From Bradyrhizobium sp. CB1717 (GTDB taxonomy: Bacteria; Pseudomonadota; Alphaproteobacteria; Rhizobiales; Xanthobacteraceae): a DNA stretch of 64,000 nucleotides. The DNA lies in the NCBI RefSeq assembly GCF_029714325.1, contig NZ_CP121666.1, positions 434,001-498,000 of the forward strand. Reading direction: 5' to 3'. Of this stretch, positions 34,623 through 45,638 are shown piece after piece (position 1 is the stretch's first letter; every line of letters begins with the position of its first letter). The position numbers and the translations under genes are program-made. The notes under the pieces were generated by a model, which saw only the letters and a list, made by a program, of their open reading frames with translations, was not told the DNA's origin and ran no database searches.

Positions 34623-35992
34623 CCGCGAACCTTCTCGCCTTCATTTGCGGCCCACCATGGGCCTGGATCGATTGGAGTGCCGTCTTTACGGAACTCGACA
34701 TACAGCACAGGTTGACTCGCGTTCGTGGCGAGAATGGAGGCGACTTGAGAGGTCGACCCCATGGTCGCGACAGGCTCCCCCGTGAGCACAAACTGTCCGA
34801 TGTTGACCGAAATGCGCTCCATCCCGGCGATCAGGACATGATACCCGCCCCCGGCGTTGAGGATCAAGAGTTGTCCATAGCTGCGGAACGGGCCGGCATA
34901 CACAACCCAGCCATCGCACGGCGTCGTGACCTGGGAGCCCGGCTTTGTCGCCAGCGAAATGCCCTTCTGCACCCCGCCGACCCCGTCGGAACCGCCAAAG
35001 TCCCTGATCTTGTTACCGTTAACCGGGAGTGGCAGGAGGCCCTTGGCCGAGGCGAATGCGATCGCGGGGGTAGTCCGGGACCGGTCCTTGAAAGCGGCGG
35101 GGCCGGATTTGGCGCTGGCGGCCGCGTTTGCCGCTGCCAGCTTGGCCTCCTTGGCCTCGGCCTGCCTTGCGGCCTCGGCGGCCTTCTCGGCCGCCTTGGC
35201 GGCGCTCTGCAGGTCCTGCTCCATCTTGGTGATCAGCCCCTGGAGATCGCCGACCTGCCTTGAGAGCGCGATGGCGCGCGAGCTTTCGGCGTCGAGGTCC
35301 TTTTCGCGCGCGGCCTGTTGGCGCTGCCGCTCGTCGATCAGGGCGGTGAGGCGGGTCTGGTCGCTCCGGACCTTGTCGCGGTCGGCGGCGAGCTGGTCGC
35401 GCTCGCTCGCGATGCTCTTGCGCAGGGCCACGAGCTCGCCGAGTTCGCCCGCGATCCTCTCCGCGCGGCCGCGCAATTCCGGCACCACGGCGCCGAGCAG
35501 CATCGCGGTGCGTAAGGATTGCAGCGCATCCTCAGGTCGCACCAGCAGCGCCGGCGGCGTGCGCCGGCCAGCGCGCTGCAGCGCCGCCAGCACCTCGACG
35601 ATGTCGGCGCGGCGCGAATCAAGCGAAGAGCGCATCTGCTGCTCGCGGCCGTTCAGCGTCTTCAGCCGCGCTTCGGTTTCGTCGATCTTGGTCTCGACGG
35701 TGCGTACATCGGTGGCGGTGTCGATCAGCTGCTGATTGAGCTGGGTGCGGTCCTGGCCGAGCGCGGTGATCTCGGCCTTCAACTTGGCCTGCGCTTCCTC
35801 CGCGCTCTTTTGTCTGGCGCGCGCAGCTTCCAGCTCCTGCTCGCGCTGCTTGATGGCGTCGGGCGAGACGGCCGCGGTCTGGGGCGCCGGCGCTGCCGTC
35901 TGAGCTTGCGCGAGGCTTGTGCCTGCGAGGTTTGCGCCTGCGAGGCTTGCAATCAGCAGATTGAGGACCGGCGCTCGCATCGCTTTAGGCAA
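34619..35992 (-). CDS. EnvC-like murein hydrolase activator (degenerate LytM)
   Basis: A 457-residue exported protein: signal peptide, a long coiled-coil (about residues 45-300, rich in Glu/Lys/Arg/Ala) and a C-terminal LytM/M23 domain (IRDFGGSDGVGGVQKGISLA ... TPCDGWVVYAGPFRSYGQLL ... YHVLIAGMERISVNIGQ). The first zinc-binding HxxxD of active M23 peptidases is not present (KGIS at that place), so it should be an amidase activator like E. coli EnvC rather than an enzyme. It is coupled to ctpA. Confidence 0.88.
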   Translation of the reverse strand: MPKAMRAPVLNLLIASLAGANLAGTSLAQAQTAAPAPQTAAVSPDAIKQREQELEAARARQKSAEEAQAKLKAEITALGQDRTQLNQQLIDTATDVRTVETKIDETEARLKTLNGREQQMRSSLDSRRADIVEVLAALQRAGRRTPPALLVRPEDALQSLRTAMLLGAVVPELRGRAERIAGELGELVALRKSIASERDQLAADRDKVRSDQTRLTALIDERQRQQAAREKDLDAESSRAIALSRQVGDLQGLITKMEQDLQSAAKAAEKAAEAARQAEAKEAKLAAANAAASAKSGPAAFKDRSRTTPAIAFASAKGLLPLPVNGNKIRDFGGSDGVGGVQKGISLATKPGSQVTTPCDGWVVYAGPFRSYGQLLILNAGGGYHVLIAGMERISVNIGQFVLTGEPVATMGSTSQVASILATNASQPVLYVEFRKDGTPIDPGPWWAANEGEKVRG

Positions 35993-36013
35993 AGGTGCTC
36001 GTTGTGGCGCGGA

Positions 36014-36496
36014 TCACGCGCGGTGATAGGGATGGCCGGCCAGGATGGTGGCGGCCCGATACAGCTGTTCCAGAAGCATGACGCGGACCATTTGGTGCGG
36101 CCAGGTCGCAGAGCCGAACGCGATCGCGAGCTTCGCCTTACGGCGCAATTCGGGCGAAAGTCCGTCCGCCCCTCCGATCATGAAGATAGTATGTCCGGCC
36201 CCCTCGTCGCGCCAGCGCCCGAGATGCCGTGCGAATACGGTGGAGTCGAGATTCTGCCCGCGCTCGTCCAGTGCCACCAGGATGGATTTGTCCGGAATAT
36301 GCGCCGAGATCGCCGCGGCCTCTTCAGTCATCCGCGTCGCGGCGTCACGCGCGCGGCTTTCGGGAATCTCGTGGATGCTGAGCTCGCGGAATCCGAGCTT
36401 GCGGCCGGCCTCGTCGAACCGCTCGAAATAGCGGTCGGCAAGCTCCCGTTCGGGGCCCTGCTTCAGCCGGCCCACCGCAATGACAGCAACACGCAT
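36014..36496 (-). CDS. rlmH: 23S rRNA (pseudouridine1915-N3)-methyltransferase
   Basis: A 160-residue SPOUT methyltransferase that methylates pseudouridine 1915 in helix 69 of 23S rRNA. Seen: MRVAVIAVGRLKQGPERELADRY at the N-terminus, LVALDERGQNLDS, the SAM-binding knot FMIGGADGLSPELR and the C-terminal FGSATWPHQMVRVMLLEQLYRA. It follows rsfS, the usual order. Confidence 0.95.
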   Translation of the reverse strand: MRVAVIAVGRLKQGPERELADRYFERFDEAGRKLGFRELSIHEIPESRARDAATRMTEEAAAISAHIPDKSILVALDERGQNLDSTVFARHLGRWRDEGAGHTIFMIGGADGLSPELRRKAKLAIAFGSATWPHQMVRVMLLEQLYRAATILAGHPYHRA

Positions 36497-36593
36497 GATG
36501 GTTTCAGCGTCGTGTTTTCGAGGTCGCGCGCCTCAGGCGCGCGCACGACGCTAGCATGCGCGTCAACCGATTCGAAATCGGCTTCGTCAGCCT

Positions 36594-37016
36594 CTAGATC
36601 GCCTTCGCCGCCCCTGGGCCCTGCGTGTACAACCGCTCGAGGTTGTAGAACTCGCGGACCTCGGGTCTGAACACGTGCACGATCACATCGCCGGAATCGA
36701 TCAGCACCCAGTCGCAATTGGGCAAGCCCTCGACATGGATGTTCTTGATGCCGGTTTCCTTGAGGCCCTTCGTCACGTTCTCCGCGATCGCGCCAACGTG
36801 CCGGTTCACCCGGCCGGTGGTGACGATCATGTAGTCGGAGTATGCCGATTTGCCGCGAAGGTCGATGGTGACCGTCTCTTCCGCCTTCATATCCTCGAGG
36901 CGGGAGAGGATCAGGCTCAGCGTCTTGTCGGCGTCGGGTTGCGCCTTCAAGGCCGCAGCTTTGGTCGATGTTTTACGCGTAGGCTTAGCAACCTTGGGTA
37001 AAACAGACTTGGACAA
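36594..37016 (-). CDS. rsfS: Ribosomal silencing factor RsfS
   Basis: A 140-residue protein. RsfS binds ribosomal protein L14 and blocks subunit joining in starvation. The core is ILSRLEDMKAEETVTIDLRG, SDYMIVTTGRVNRHVGAIAE, DWVLIDSGDVIVHVF and EFYNLERLY. About 25 basic N-terminal residues precede the core. The annotated start is a TTG at 37016; no better in-frame start is visible, so the N-terminus is uncertain. Confidence 0.9.
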   Translation of the reverse strand: MSKSVLPKVAKPTRKTSTKAAALKAQPDADKTLSLILSRLEDMKAEETVTIDLRGKSAYSDYMIVTTGRVNRHVGAIAENVTKGLKETGIKNIHVEGLPNCDWVLIDSGDVIVHVFRPEVREFYNLERLYTQGPGAAKAI

Positions 37017-37158
37017 TACAGATGTGGCCAGGGACCATTCCTTTCACTGTATCGCGAGAGCCGAATCCGGCGCTCACGGGTGACACTACATCATGTGGGG
37101 TTAAGGGTTTCAATATGCCAGAGAGGCCAAGGTCCCCACAACGCCCGGACACTCCGTC

Positions 37159-37740
37159 TCACTTCGTACCTTTCCAGCTCCCGTCCGGGTTCCGCAGACC
37201 GGTCGAGGACAGATTCAGCTTCAATCCGGTCAGGAACACCCAGGCGGGCGCCGACTGGTCCGCAAGCAGCGCTGCCTTGCTCTCCGGCAGACGGTAACGA
37301 GATAGCGCTTGGGCGGCGGGCGAGGCGAGGGCGCGAAAACTCTGCGGCGGGCGATCGATGACCGCCATCGGCACCTGGCCGGCGATGCGCCGCCAGTCCT
37401 GCCAACGATGGAATTGAGCGAGATTGTCGGCGCCCATGATCCAGACAAAGCGCAAGCCCGAGAAGCGGCGGCGCAAGGTGTTGATCGTGTCGATAGTATA
37501 GCGGGTGCGAATGACGGATTCGAGACAGCTCACCTCGATGCGCGGATCATCGGCGACGTCGCGCGCGGCCTGCATGCGCGCGCCGAGCTCATGCAGATTG
37601 CCATTCTCCTTGAGCGGATTGCCAGGGGTCACCAGCCACCAGACGCGATCGAGTTGCAATCGCCTCAAGGCGAACCGGCTGATCGCGCGATGCGCCTGAT
37701 GCGGCGGGTTGAACGAGCCGCCGAGCAGGCCGATGCGCAT
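37159..37740 (-). CDS. nadD: Nicotinate-nucleotide adenylyltransferase
   Basis: A 193-residue nucleotidyltransferase forming deamido-NAD from nicotinate mononucleotide. Motifs: [16 protein letters not shown] (nucleotide binding), [28 protein letters not shown] and LSSTGLR (ISSTxxR). The start at ATG 37740 has GGAGG only 2 bases away, unusually close; a TTG at 37803 would add 21 residues. The long in-frame ORF extending into proA is not real coding. Confidence 0.9.
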   Translation of the reverse strand: MRIGLLGGSFNPPHQAHRAISRFALRRLQLDRVWWLVTPGNPLKENGNLHELGARMQAARDVADDPRIEVSCLESVIRTRYTIDTINTLRRRFSGLRFVWIMGADNLAQFHRWQDWRRIAGQVPMAVIDRPPQSFRALASPAAQALSRYRLPESKAALLADQSAPAWVFLTGLKLNLSSTGLRNPDGSWKGTK

Positions 37741-37823
37741 GCCCTCCGTGTGGGGCGGGACCGCTTGCGCCACAAAACGCGGCACGACGAATTTGTTGCT
37801 CAATGCCCGCCCTGCAACGTTGC

Positions 37824-39119
37824 TTACGGCCGCGTCTGCCCGGTGCCGTGAACGCGATACTTGAAGCTCGTGAGTTGCTCGGCGCCGACCGGGCCGCGGG
37901 CGTGGAAGCGGCCGGTGGCGATGCCGATCTCGGCGCCGAAGCCGAACTCGCCGCCATCGGCGAACTGCGTCGAGGCGTTGTGCAGCACGATCGCGGAATC
38001 GACCTCGCTCAGGAATTTCTTCGCCGCACGCTCGTCGGCGCTCACGATCGCATCGGTATGATGCGAGCCGTGGTTCTGGATGTGCGCGATCGCGCCGTCG
38101 ACGCCGTCCACCACCTTCGCCGCGATGATCGCGTCGAGATATTCGGTGTCCCAATCCTCGTCGTTTGCAGCCTTGACGCGCGCATCGGCCTTCTGCACGG
38201 CGTCGTCGCCGCGCACTTCGCACCCCGCCTCAATCAGCATCTCGACCAGCGGCTTCAGGCTCGATGCAACAGCTGCGCGATCGACCAGCAGCGTTTCGGC
38301 CGCGCCGCAGACGCCGGTGCGGCGCATCTTGGCGTTGAGCACGATCGACTTCGCCATCGCGAGGTCGGCGCTGGCATCGACATAGACGTGGTTGACGCCC
38401 TCGAGATGCGCGAACACAGGCACGCGCGCTTCCTGCTCGACGCGCGCGACGAGGCTCTTGCCTCCGCGCGGCACGATCACGTCGACGGCGCCGTTCAGGC
38501 CCGACAGCATCATGCCGACCGCTGCGCGGTCGCGTGTCGGCACCAGCGTGATCGCAGCTTCGGGCAGACCGGCTTCGCGCAGGCCCTGCACCAGGCATTC
38601 ATGGATCGCGCGGCACGAGCGGAAACTGTCCGAGCCGCCGCGCAGGATCACGGCATTGCCCGACTTCAGGCACAGCACGCCGGCATCCGCCGCAACGTTC
38701 GGACGGCTCTCGAAGATCACGCCGACGACGCCGAGCGGCACCCGCACGCGCTCGATGGTCATGCCGTTCGGCCGCTGCCAGCTCTCGGTGACGACGCCGA
38801 TGGGATCGGCGATGCCGCGCACGATGCCGATGCCCTCGGCCATGGATTCGACCCGCGCCGGCGTCAGCGTCAGGCGGTCGATGAAGGAAGTGGTCATGTT
38901 GCCGGAGGCGCGCGCCTCCGCGACATCCTCGGCATTGGCGGCAAGAATCGCCGCCGCGTTGGCGCGGATTGCCCGCTCCATGGCCTCGAGCGCCCGGTTC
39001 TTCTGCTCCGGCGGCGCCAGCGCCAGCACGCGCGCGGCAGCGCGGGCTTTGGCGGCGAGATCGGACATCAGCGCCTGGAGATCGGCATTGCCGTCAACGG
39101 CTTTGAGGGGGGCGGCCAT
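37824..39119 (-). CDS. proA: Glutamate-5-semialdehyde dehydrogenase
   Basis: A 431-residue aldehyde-dehydrogenase-fold enzyme of proline synthesis, reducing glutamyl-5-phosphate. Catalytic Cys271 lies in [14 protein letters not shown]. Other family segments are [38 protein letters not shown] and [11 protein letters not shown]. It lies between proB and nadD on the same strand. The 215-base gap to proB contains a palindromic repeat. Confidence 0.95.
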   Translation of the reverse strand: MAAPLKAVDGNADLQALMSDLAAKARAAARVLALAPPEQKNRALEAMERAIRANAAAILAANAEDVAEARASGNMTTSFIDRLTLTPARVESMAEGIGIVRGIADPIGVVTESWQRPNGMTIERVRVPLGVVGVIFESRPNVAADAGVLCLKSGNAVILRGGSDSFRSCRAIHECLVQGLREAGLPEAAITLVPTRDRAAVGMMLSGLNGAVDVIVPRGGKSLVARVEQEARVPVFAHLEGVNHVYVDASADLAMAKSIVLNAKMRRTGVCGAAETLLVDRAAVASSLKPLVEMLIEAGCEVRGDDAVQKADARVKAANDEDWDTEYLDAIIAAKVVDGVDGAIAHIQNHGSHHTDAIVSADERAAKKFLSEVDSAIVLHNASTQFADGGEFGFGAEIGIATGRFHARGPVGAEQLTSFKYRVHGTGQTRP

Positions 39120-39240
39120 GGGGGGTCAACCTTCTGCTAAGGCGGTGTCCTAGCACGGAAATCCCGCTTTTGCGAAGGGCGGGGAGGGTATGGCAGGGCT
39201 TCGGCCGGTGGGGCGCGGCTCGGCCACTGGCCCTGTCCGA

Positions 39241-39323
39241 CGTCATTCCGGGGCGGTGCGTTAGCACCGAACCCGGAATCTCGAGATTCCGGGTCTGGTC
39301 CTTCGGACCATCCCGGAATGACG
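39241..39323. repeat. Palindromic repeat CGTCATTCCGGGG...CCCGGAATGACG
   Basis: Nested inverted repeats (cgtcattccggg / cccggaatgacg outside; cccggaatctcgagattccggg inside) fill the proA-proB gap. Related to the element at 6635. Confidence 0.75.
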
Positions 39324-39333
39324 GAGGGGGCCC

Positions 39334-40455
39334 TTACCCGCCCACCACCAGATCGTCGCGGTGGATCATCTCGGCGCGGCCGCTGATGCCGAGGATGGCC
39401 ATCACATCAGGGGAGGAGCGGCCCTTGATGCGCTCGGCATCATCGGCGTCATACGCGATCAGGCCGCGGCCGATCTCGCTCATGTCGGGGCCGCGCACGA
39501 TCACGGCGTCGCCGCGGGCGAACTGGCCCTCGACCTTGATCACGCCGGCCGGCAGCAGGCTGGCGCCGGCGCGCAGCGCGGTCACCGCGCCGGCGTCGAT
39601 CGTCAGCGTGCCCTTCGGCTCCAGCGTGCCCGCGATCCAGCGCTTTCGCGACGTGATGGGATTGGCGGGCGTCAGGAACCAGGTGCAGCGGCCGCCATCG
39701 GCGATCGCCTGCAGGGGATGCTCGATCTTGCCGGAGGCGATCAGCATGTGAGTGCCGCCTGTCGTCGCGATCTTGGCCGCCTCGACCTTGGTGCGCATGC
39801 CGCCGCGCGACAGCTCGGACTCGGCATCGCCCGCCACCGCCTCGATCTCCGAGGAGATGCTGTCGACGACCGGAATGAGCTTGGCGTTCGGGTTGTTCTT
39901 GGGCGGGGCATCGTAGAGCCCGTCGATGTCTGAGAGCAGCACCAGCAGATCGGCGCTCGCCATGGTGGCGACGCGCGCGGCGAGGCGGTCATTGTCGCCA
40001 TAGCGGATCTCGGTGGTGGCGACCGTGTCGTTCTCGTTGATCACGGGGATGGCGCGCCACTCCAAAAGCTTGCCGATGGTGGAGCGGGCATTGAGATAAC
40101 GCCGGCGCTCCTCGGTGTCCTGCAGCGTGACCAGGATCTGGCCGGAGTCGATGCCGTGGGCCCCGAGCACCTCCGACCAGATCCGCGCCAGCGCGATCTG
40201 GCCGACGGCGGCGGCGGCCTGGCTCTCTTCCAGCTTCAACGGACCGCGCGGCAGCTTGAGGCGGCTGCGGCCGAGCGCGATCGAGCCGGAGGACACCACG
40301 AGGACATCGCGCCCTTCCTTGTGCAGCTTGGCCATGTCGTCGGCGAGCGCCGCGAGCCAGGATGCCCGCACCTCGCCCTTGTCGGAATCGACCAGCAGCG
40401 CTGAGCCGACCTTCACGACGATGCGGCGGAATTGACTGAGTTCGGGGCTGGCCAT
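39334..40455 (-). CDS. proB: Glutamate 5-kinase
   Basis: A 373-residue amino-acid kinase with a C-terminal PUA domain; first step of proline synthesis, feedback-inhibited by proline in the family. Seen: [14 protein letters not shown] (P-loop-like), [52 protein letters not shown] and [14 protein letters not shown]. The PUA region is near [16 protein letters not shown] onward. Start at ATG 40455 (MASPELSQ) by homology; the ORF extends further upstream without support. Confidence 0.95.
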   Translation of the reverse strand: MASPELSQFRRIVVKVGSALLVDSDKGEVRASWLAALADDMAKLHKEGRDVLVVSSGSIALGRSRLKLPRGPLKLEESQAAAAVGQIALARIWSEVLGAHGIDSGQILVTLQDTEERRRYLNARSTIGKLLEWRAIPVINENDTVATTEIRYGDNDRLAARVATMASADLLVLLSDIDGLYDAPPKNNPNAKLIPVVDSISSEIEAVAGDAESELSRGGMRTKVEAAKIATTGGTHMLIASGKIEHPLQAIADGGRCTWFLTPANPITSRKRWIAGTLEPKGTLTIDAGAVTALRAGASLLPAGVIKVEGQFARGDAVIVRGPDMSEIGRGLIAYDADDAERIKGRSSPDVMAILGISGRAEMIHRDDLVVGG

Positions 40456-40669
40456 GTGTGTCTGTGCTGGCGCGTGTGACGAAATGCTCTGCGTTGGAAA
40501 CGGCGGAGCGAGAGAGCGGCGCCGGTGAGGCCTGCTTTTGCAGCAGGACGATGGCCGGCGCAAGGCGGCCGGCATGGTAAACGGCGCGGGGCGGCCCTGC
40601 CTTCAGACTTGTCTTGGTCGCCGGTCCGGTTCTAATGCCGGCCAATCAAATGGGCTGGAGGGGAAACGC

Positions 40670-41647
40670 ATGGATCGCCGCACATTCATGGCCGGATGTC
40701 TTGGGGGAAGCCTTGGGCTGCCGCTGCTGGCGCCGGCAGAAGGGGCGCAAGCGCAGGCCGGGCTGACGAAGATCATCTTCCCGTTTGCGGCGGGAGCTGG
40801 CGGCGATACGCTGTGCCGGCTGATCGCGCAGGAGATGGCTCCCGTGCTGCAACGGACCATGGTGGTCGAGAATCGCACCGGCGGCGACGGCCTGATCGGC
40901 ATCAAGGCGGTGAAGGGCGCAAGTCCCGACGGCAGCATGGTGCTGGTGACGACGGGGCCCACCATGTACCTGCTGCCGATGGTGGAGACGACGCCGAGCT
41001 TCGACACGTCGAAGGATTTCATGCCGGTGTCGCTGCTGGCGCGATTCGAATTCGCGCTCGTGATGGGGCCGGGCATCGATGCGACGGACTTCAAGGCATT
41101 CGTCGCCTGGCTGAAGTCGCATCCCGACAAGACCTCGTTCGGCGTGCCCAGCAACGGCACCATTCCGCATTTCATGGGCTCCAGGCTCGAGAAGGATCTC
41201 GGCATTCCCCTGACCCGCGTGCCCTATCGGGGCAGCGCGCCGATCCTCAACGACCTCGTCGGCGGCCACATCTCGTTTGGTATCACCACGCTGGCCGATG
41301 CACTGCCGCAGCATCGTGCCAAGGGCGTGAAGATCATCGCGGTGTCGAGCGCGGAACGATCGCCCTTCGCGCCTGAGGTTCCGACGCTGAAGGAGAGCGG
41401 CATCGATCTCGTCGCCGACGCCTGGTACGGCATGTGGCTTCCCGCCGGCAGCCCGCCGGATTTCGCCAGCAAGCTCGGCGCAGCCGCGAGTGCCGCGCTC
41501 GCCAAGCCGGAGGTGAGAGAGAAGCTGACCGCGATCGGCCTGATCCCGGTCGGCAGCAATGCGGATGGGCTCTCGAAGGAGCTCGCCGCCAACACGGCGT
41601 TCTGGCAGCCGATCGTCAAGGCGACGGGCTACAAGATCGAGAATTGA
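40670..41647 (+). CDS. Tripartite tricarboxylate transporter (Bug family) substrate-binding protein
   Basis: A 325-residue periplasmic binding protein. It has a Tat-like signal sequence (MDRRTFMAGCLGGSLGLPLL ... AQA), then KIIFPFAAGAGGDTLCRLIAQ, VVENRTGGDGLIGI, VPYRGSAPILNDLVGGHISFGI and ERSPFAPEVPTLKESG, all hallmarks of Bug/TctC proteins. GGAGGGG precedes the ATG by a good distance. No TctA/TctB membrane genes are nearby, so it is an orphan receptor; the ligand is probably a carboxylate. It is inserted between proB and the sulfatase gene. Confidence 0.88.
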   Translation: MDRRTFMAGCLGGSLGLPLLAPAEGAQAQAGLTKIIFPFAAGAGGDTLCRLIAQEMAPVLQRTMVVENRTGGDGLIGIKAVKGASPDGSMVLVTTGPTMYLLPMVETTPSFDTSKDFMPVSLLARFEFALVMGPGIDATDFKAFVAWLKSHPDKTSFGVPSNGTIPHFMGSRLEKDLGIPLTRVPYRGSAPILNDLVGGHISFGITTLADALPQHRAKGVKIIAVSSAERSPFAPEVPTLKESGIDLVADAWYGMWLPAGSPPDFASKLGAAASAALAKPEVREKLTAIGLIPVGSNADGLSKELAANTAFWQPIVKATGYKIEN

Positions 41648-41658
41648 GTCTCTCCTCT

Positions 41659-41745
41659 CGTCATTGCGAGGAGCCCTTGCGACGAAGCAATCCAGAGTCC
41701 CTCCGCGGAGAGATTCTGGATTGCTTCGCTGCGCTCGCAATGACG
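41659..41745. repeat. Repeat family A, copy 3
   Basis: An 87-base copy 12 bases after the Bug gene, almost identical to copy 2 (cgtcattgcgaggagccc...ctcgcaatgacg). Confidence 0.85.
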
Positions 41746-41796
41746 GCGTGGATGGATGTTCGATCGTATCGACGATGCTGACTCGCGAAAAGCAGC

Positions 41797-43428
41797 CTAC
41801 ATCTTCGCGCGCTGGGCGATGCCGTCCTTGATCGCGGCGAGCTCTTTCTCGTCCCAGATGCCGATCAAGACCCCGCCCTTCACCTGCAGCTGGTTGTCTG
41901 CATAGGCCGCGATCTTCTCGCGCGGCGTGGTGATGTGGTCGTTGGGATGCAGCGCCCAGTCGAACAGCTCGGCCTGCAACCGCGCGATGATCCCGGCGCA
42001 TTCGGGATCGTCGCCGCGATCGACATATTCCTGCGGATCGGTTTCGAGATCGTACAGCATCGGGCGGAAGCCGGAGGCGTGGATGTATTTCCAGCGGCCG
42101 TCGAACACCATGAACAGGCGGCAGCGCTCGATCGGCTGGTTCAGCTTCAGCCGCACGTCCTGCATGGCGTAGTCGTATTCGGAGAACGCCACCTTGCGCC
42201 ATTCGGGCTTCTCGCCGCGCAGCAGCGGCAGCAGCGAGCGTCCTTCGAGGATGTGGCCCGGCACCTTGCCGCCGAAATAATCGACGAAAGTCGGTGCGAG
42301 ATCGATTCCCTCCACCAGCGCGTCGCTGCGGGTGCCGCGCGTGGCGTCGGCCTCTTTTGATGGGTCGATGATGATCAGCGGGATCTTTGCCGACTGCTCG
42401 TGGAACAGGTCCTTCTCGCCCATCCAGTGATCGCCGAGATAATCGCCGTGATCGGAGGTGAACACGATCATGGTCGTCTCAAGGAGACCGCGCGCCTCCA
42501 GGAATTGCATCAGGACGCCCATCTGGTCGTCGATCTGGGTGATCAGGCCCATATAGGTCGGGATCACCTTCTCGCGGGCATCGTCGCGCGCCATGTTGCG
42601 GGAGTAGCGCATGTCCATATAGGCGCCAAACACCGGATGCGGGCTCGAGCGCTCGCGCTCGGAGCGGATCACCGGGATCATGTCATCGGTCGAGTACATG
42701 CTGGCATAGGGCTCGGGCGCGATGTAGGGCCAGTGCGGCTTGATGTAGGATAGATGCAGGCACCACGGCCGGCCGTCGGTCTCGGCCTCGCTGATGAAAT
42801 CCATCGCACGCCGCGTCATGTAGGGCGTCTCCGAATGTTCGTCCGGAACGCGCGCGGCCTTGTCGGCATGCACCAGCAGCCAGCCGTTCTGCAGCGAACC
42901 ATCCTCGGCAGCGCCCGAGTTAGCCCAGTGCTCCCAGGGATTGGTCGCTTCAAAGCCCTGCTGGCGCAGATACTCGTCGTATTTCGGGCGCGGCCGTCCG
43001 GTCGGATGCAGGCCGTCGTCGCGCTCATAGGGCTCGAAGCCGCATTCGGCGACGTGCACGCCGATCATCGATTCCGGGGGAATGCCGAGCGCCTTCATGC
43101 CTTCGATATCAGGGGCCATGTGGGTCTTGCCGACCAGCACGTTGCGCACGCCGATCTTGTTGAGATGATCGCCGAGCGTGGGCTCGCCGACGCGCAGCGG
43201 CCAGCCGTTCCAGTGCGAGCCGTGCGAGCGCATGTAGCGCCCGGTGTAGAACGACATCCGCGACGGGCCGCAGATCGGTGACTGTACATACGCCTTGCTG
43301 AACAGCACGCCGCGCTTCGCCATCGCGTCGATGTTCGGCGTCATCAGCGTGGGATGGCCGGTGCAGCCGAGATAATCGTAGCGAAGCTGGTCGCACATGA
43401 TCCAGAGAACGTTTTTCGCGCGCGCCAT
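41797..43428 (-). CDS. Sulfatase-like / phosphonate monoester hydrolase-type enzyme
   Basis: A 543-residue alkaline-phosphatase-superfamily hydrolase with the formylglycine motif C53-G-P-S-R in QSPICGPSRMSFYTGRY. Metal-ligand regions are NVLWIMCDQLRYDYLG and IVFTSDHGDYLGDHWMGEKD. The C-x-P-S-R motif and overall look resemble arylsulfatases and rhizobial phosphonate monoester hydrolases; which ester it cleaves cannot be decided. No signal peptide is apparent, which favours the cytoplasmic PMH-like group. The start is ATG 43428 (MARAKNVLW). Confidence 0.85.
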   Translation of the reverse strand: MARAKNVLWIMCDQLRYDYLGCTGHPTLMTPNIDAMAKRGVLFSKAYVQSPICGPSRMSFYTGRYMRSHGSHWNGWPLRVGEPTLGDHLNKIGVRNVLVGKTHMAPDIEGMKALGIPPESMIGVHVAECGFEPYERDDGLHPTGRPRPKYDEYLRQQGFEATNPWEHWANSGAAEDGSLQNGWLLVHADKAARVPDEHSETPYMTRRAMDFISEAETDGRPWCLHLSYIKPHWPYIAPEPYASMYSTDDMIPVIRSERERSSPHPVFGAYMDMRYSRNMARDDAREKVIPTYMGLITQIDDQMGVLMQFLEARGLLETTMIVFTSDHGDYLGDHWMGEKDLFHEQSAKIPLIIIDPSKEADATRGTRSDALVEGIDLAPTFVDYFGGKVPGHILEGRSLLPLLRGEKPEWRKVAFSEYDYAMQDVRLKLNQPIERCRLFMVFDGRWKYIHASGFRPMLYDLETDPQEYVDRGDDPECAGIIARLQAELFDWALHPNDHITTPREKIAAYADNQLQVKGGVLIGIWDEKELAAIKDGIAQRAKM

Positions 43429-43528
43429 GCGTCGCCCCTGTCGTTTCTTGAGCGTTTGATGCTGCGATATCGAAGGCGCGATGGCAACCGGCTAATGGTG
43501 CGCCGGCGCGCGGCCGCACACTCCACTG

Positions 43529-43654
43529 TCGTCCCGGCGAAGGCCGGGACCCATACCGCGTGATCTATCGATTGCGTGCGGTCGTGGTACCGAGCCAGGA
43601 GTCTTCGCCAAACCACTCCCTGTGGTTTTGGGTCCCGGCCTTCGCCGGGACGAC
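43529..43654. repeat. Repeat family C: GTCCCGGCGAAGGCCGGGAC pair
   Basis: Two inverted copies, at 43529-43553 and 43630-43654, each containing a self-complementary core cccggcgaaggccggg, flank about 75 bases in the sulfatase-obgE gap. A third copy is at 47299-47323. Confidence 0.75.
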
Positions 43655-43666
43655 GCTGGGGAGAGC

Positions 43667-44761
<1,095 letters not shown>

Positions 44762-44816
44762 TCAGGGAAATTCGGCAATTTTCCGTGCTTGCTTAACCCC
44801 TGATCCCGCCCTTGCC

Positions 44817-45533
44817 TCAATTTGGCGACGGGCGGTCCCGGTCCGGCGCATCGCCGGCCGGCAGCAGGATGCAGCGAAGTGGATGCTGGCGGGCCGCCGC
44901 AAGGGTCTGGATCTTGTCGCGAAAGGCCACAGCCTCGGTGCGGGGAAACACCCCGCAGGAGCCGCGCTTGCGCGCATGGGTGGAAAACACGATCGCGATG
45001 GCGCGCTCGCGGCTCATCCCGAAGACGTTTTCGAGAACGAAGGTCACGAACTCCGCCGGCGTATAGGGGTCATTGAGCAGGACGACCTCCAGGTCAGCCG
45101 CCTCGCCGCGATCGGCTTCGACATCCGCCGTTACGCCCTTGGCGATGCCATGGCTCAGATAAACCAGCGCATCGTAGCGGGTTGCGCCCTGTGCGGAAAG
45201 GAAGCGGCCGATTGGCTCGGCAAACAGCTCGACCAGCATGTCGGCGCCCGTCACGACCGTCCGTTCGGACCGCTGTGCCTCGTTGAAGGCAAGCTGAAGC
45301 AGATGGCCCAGGCCCGTCACTGGCTCCGTCGTGCCTGCGGTCTCGACATCCCGCCGCAAGCGCGTCAGGTCGATGCCGCAGGCCAGCAGCACCGGCGATG
45401 CGTCGTCGTCCTCGATCAAGGCAATCAGCAAATCCTGCGGGCCGGGATGCGTGCGGCCTCGCGCCCGCGCGACGGAAGTCGCGCGCTGGAGCGAATGCTT
45501 GAATGTCTCGGAGCAGGGCGGAAGCAGTGCCAT
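44817..45533 (-). CDS. Fused Clp N-domain / ClpS adaptor protein
   Basis: A 238-residue two-domain protein. Residues about 1-135 resemble the ClpA/ClpB N-terminal repeat domain: LPPCSETFKHSLQRATSVAR, THPGPQDLLIALIEDDD, and a second repeat with LLQLAFNEAQRSERTVVTGADMLVELF. Residues about 160-230 form a ClpS domain: VVLLNDPYTPAEFVTFVLEN, the VFSTHARKRGSCGVF histidine/Cys-Gly segment and HPLRC. ClpS normally binds the ClpA N-domain and delivers N-degron substrates. The fusion could be a self-tethered adaptor or a ClpA mimic. Start at ATG 45533 (MALLPP). Confidence 0.82.
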   Translation of the reverse strand: MALLPPCSETFKHSLQRATSVARARGRTHPGPQDLLIALIEDDDASPVLLACGIDLTRLRRDVETAGTTEPVTGLGHLLQLAFNEAQRSERTVVTGADMLVELFAEPIGRFLSAQGATRYDALVYLSHGIAKGVTADVEADRGEAADLEVVLLNDPYTPAEFVTFVLENVFGMSRERAIAIVFSTHARKRGSCGVFPRTEAVAFRDKIQTLAAARQHPLRCILLPAGDAPDRDRPSPN

Positions 45534-45638
45534 CGCGGGCCTTTGTGTACGGGCGGAGCGTGCACGGGCTTTGTCGGCACTTTCTCCGCCGCGGTTCACA
45601 CGGTGCGGCCCGCCGGCTTGCGCCGCGAGACGGCTCTG

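Noticed and set aside
37741..38223. Extension of nadD into a 354-residue protein
   Set aside because: The extra N-terminus is antisense-frame translation of proA; NadD is complete from ATG 37740.
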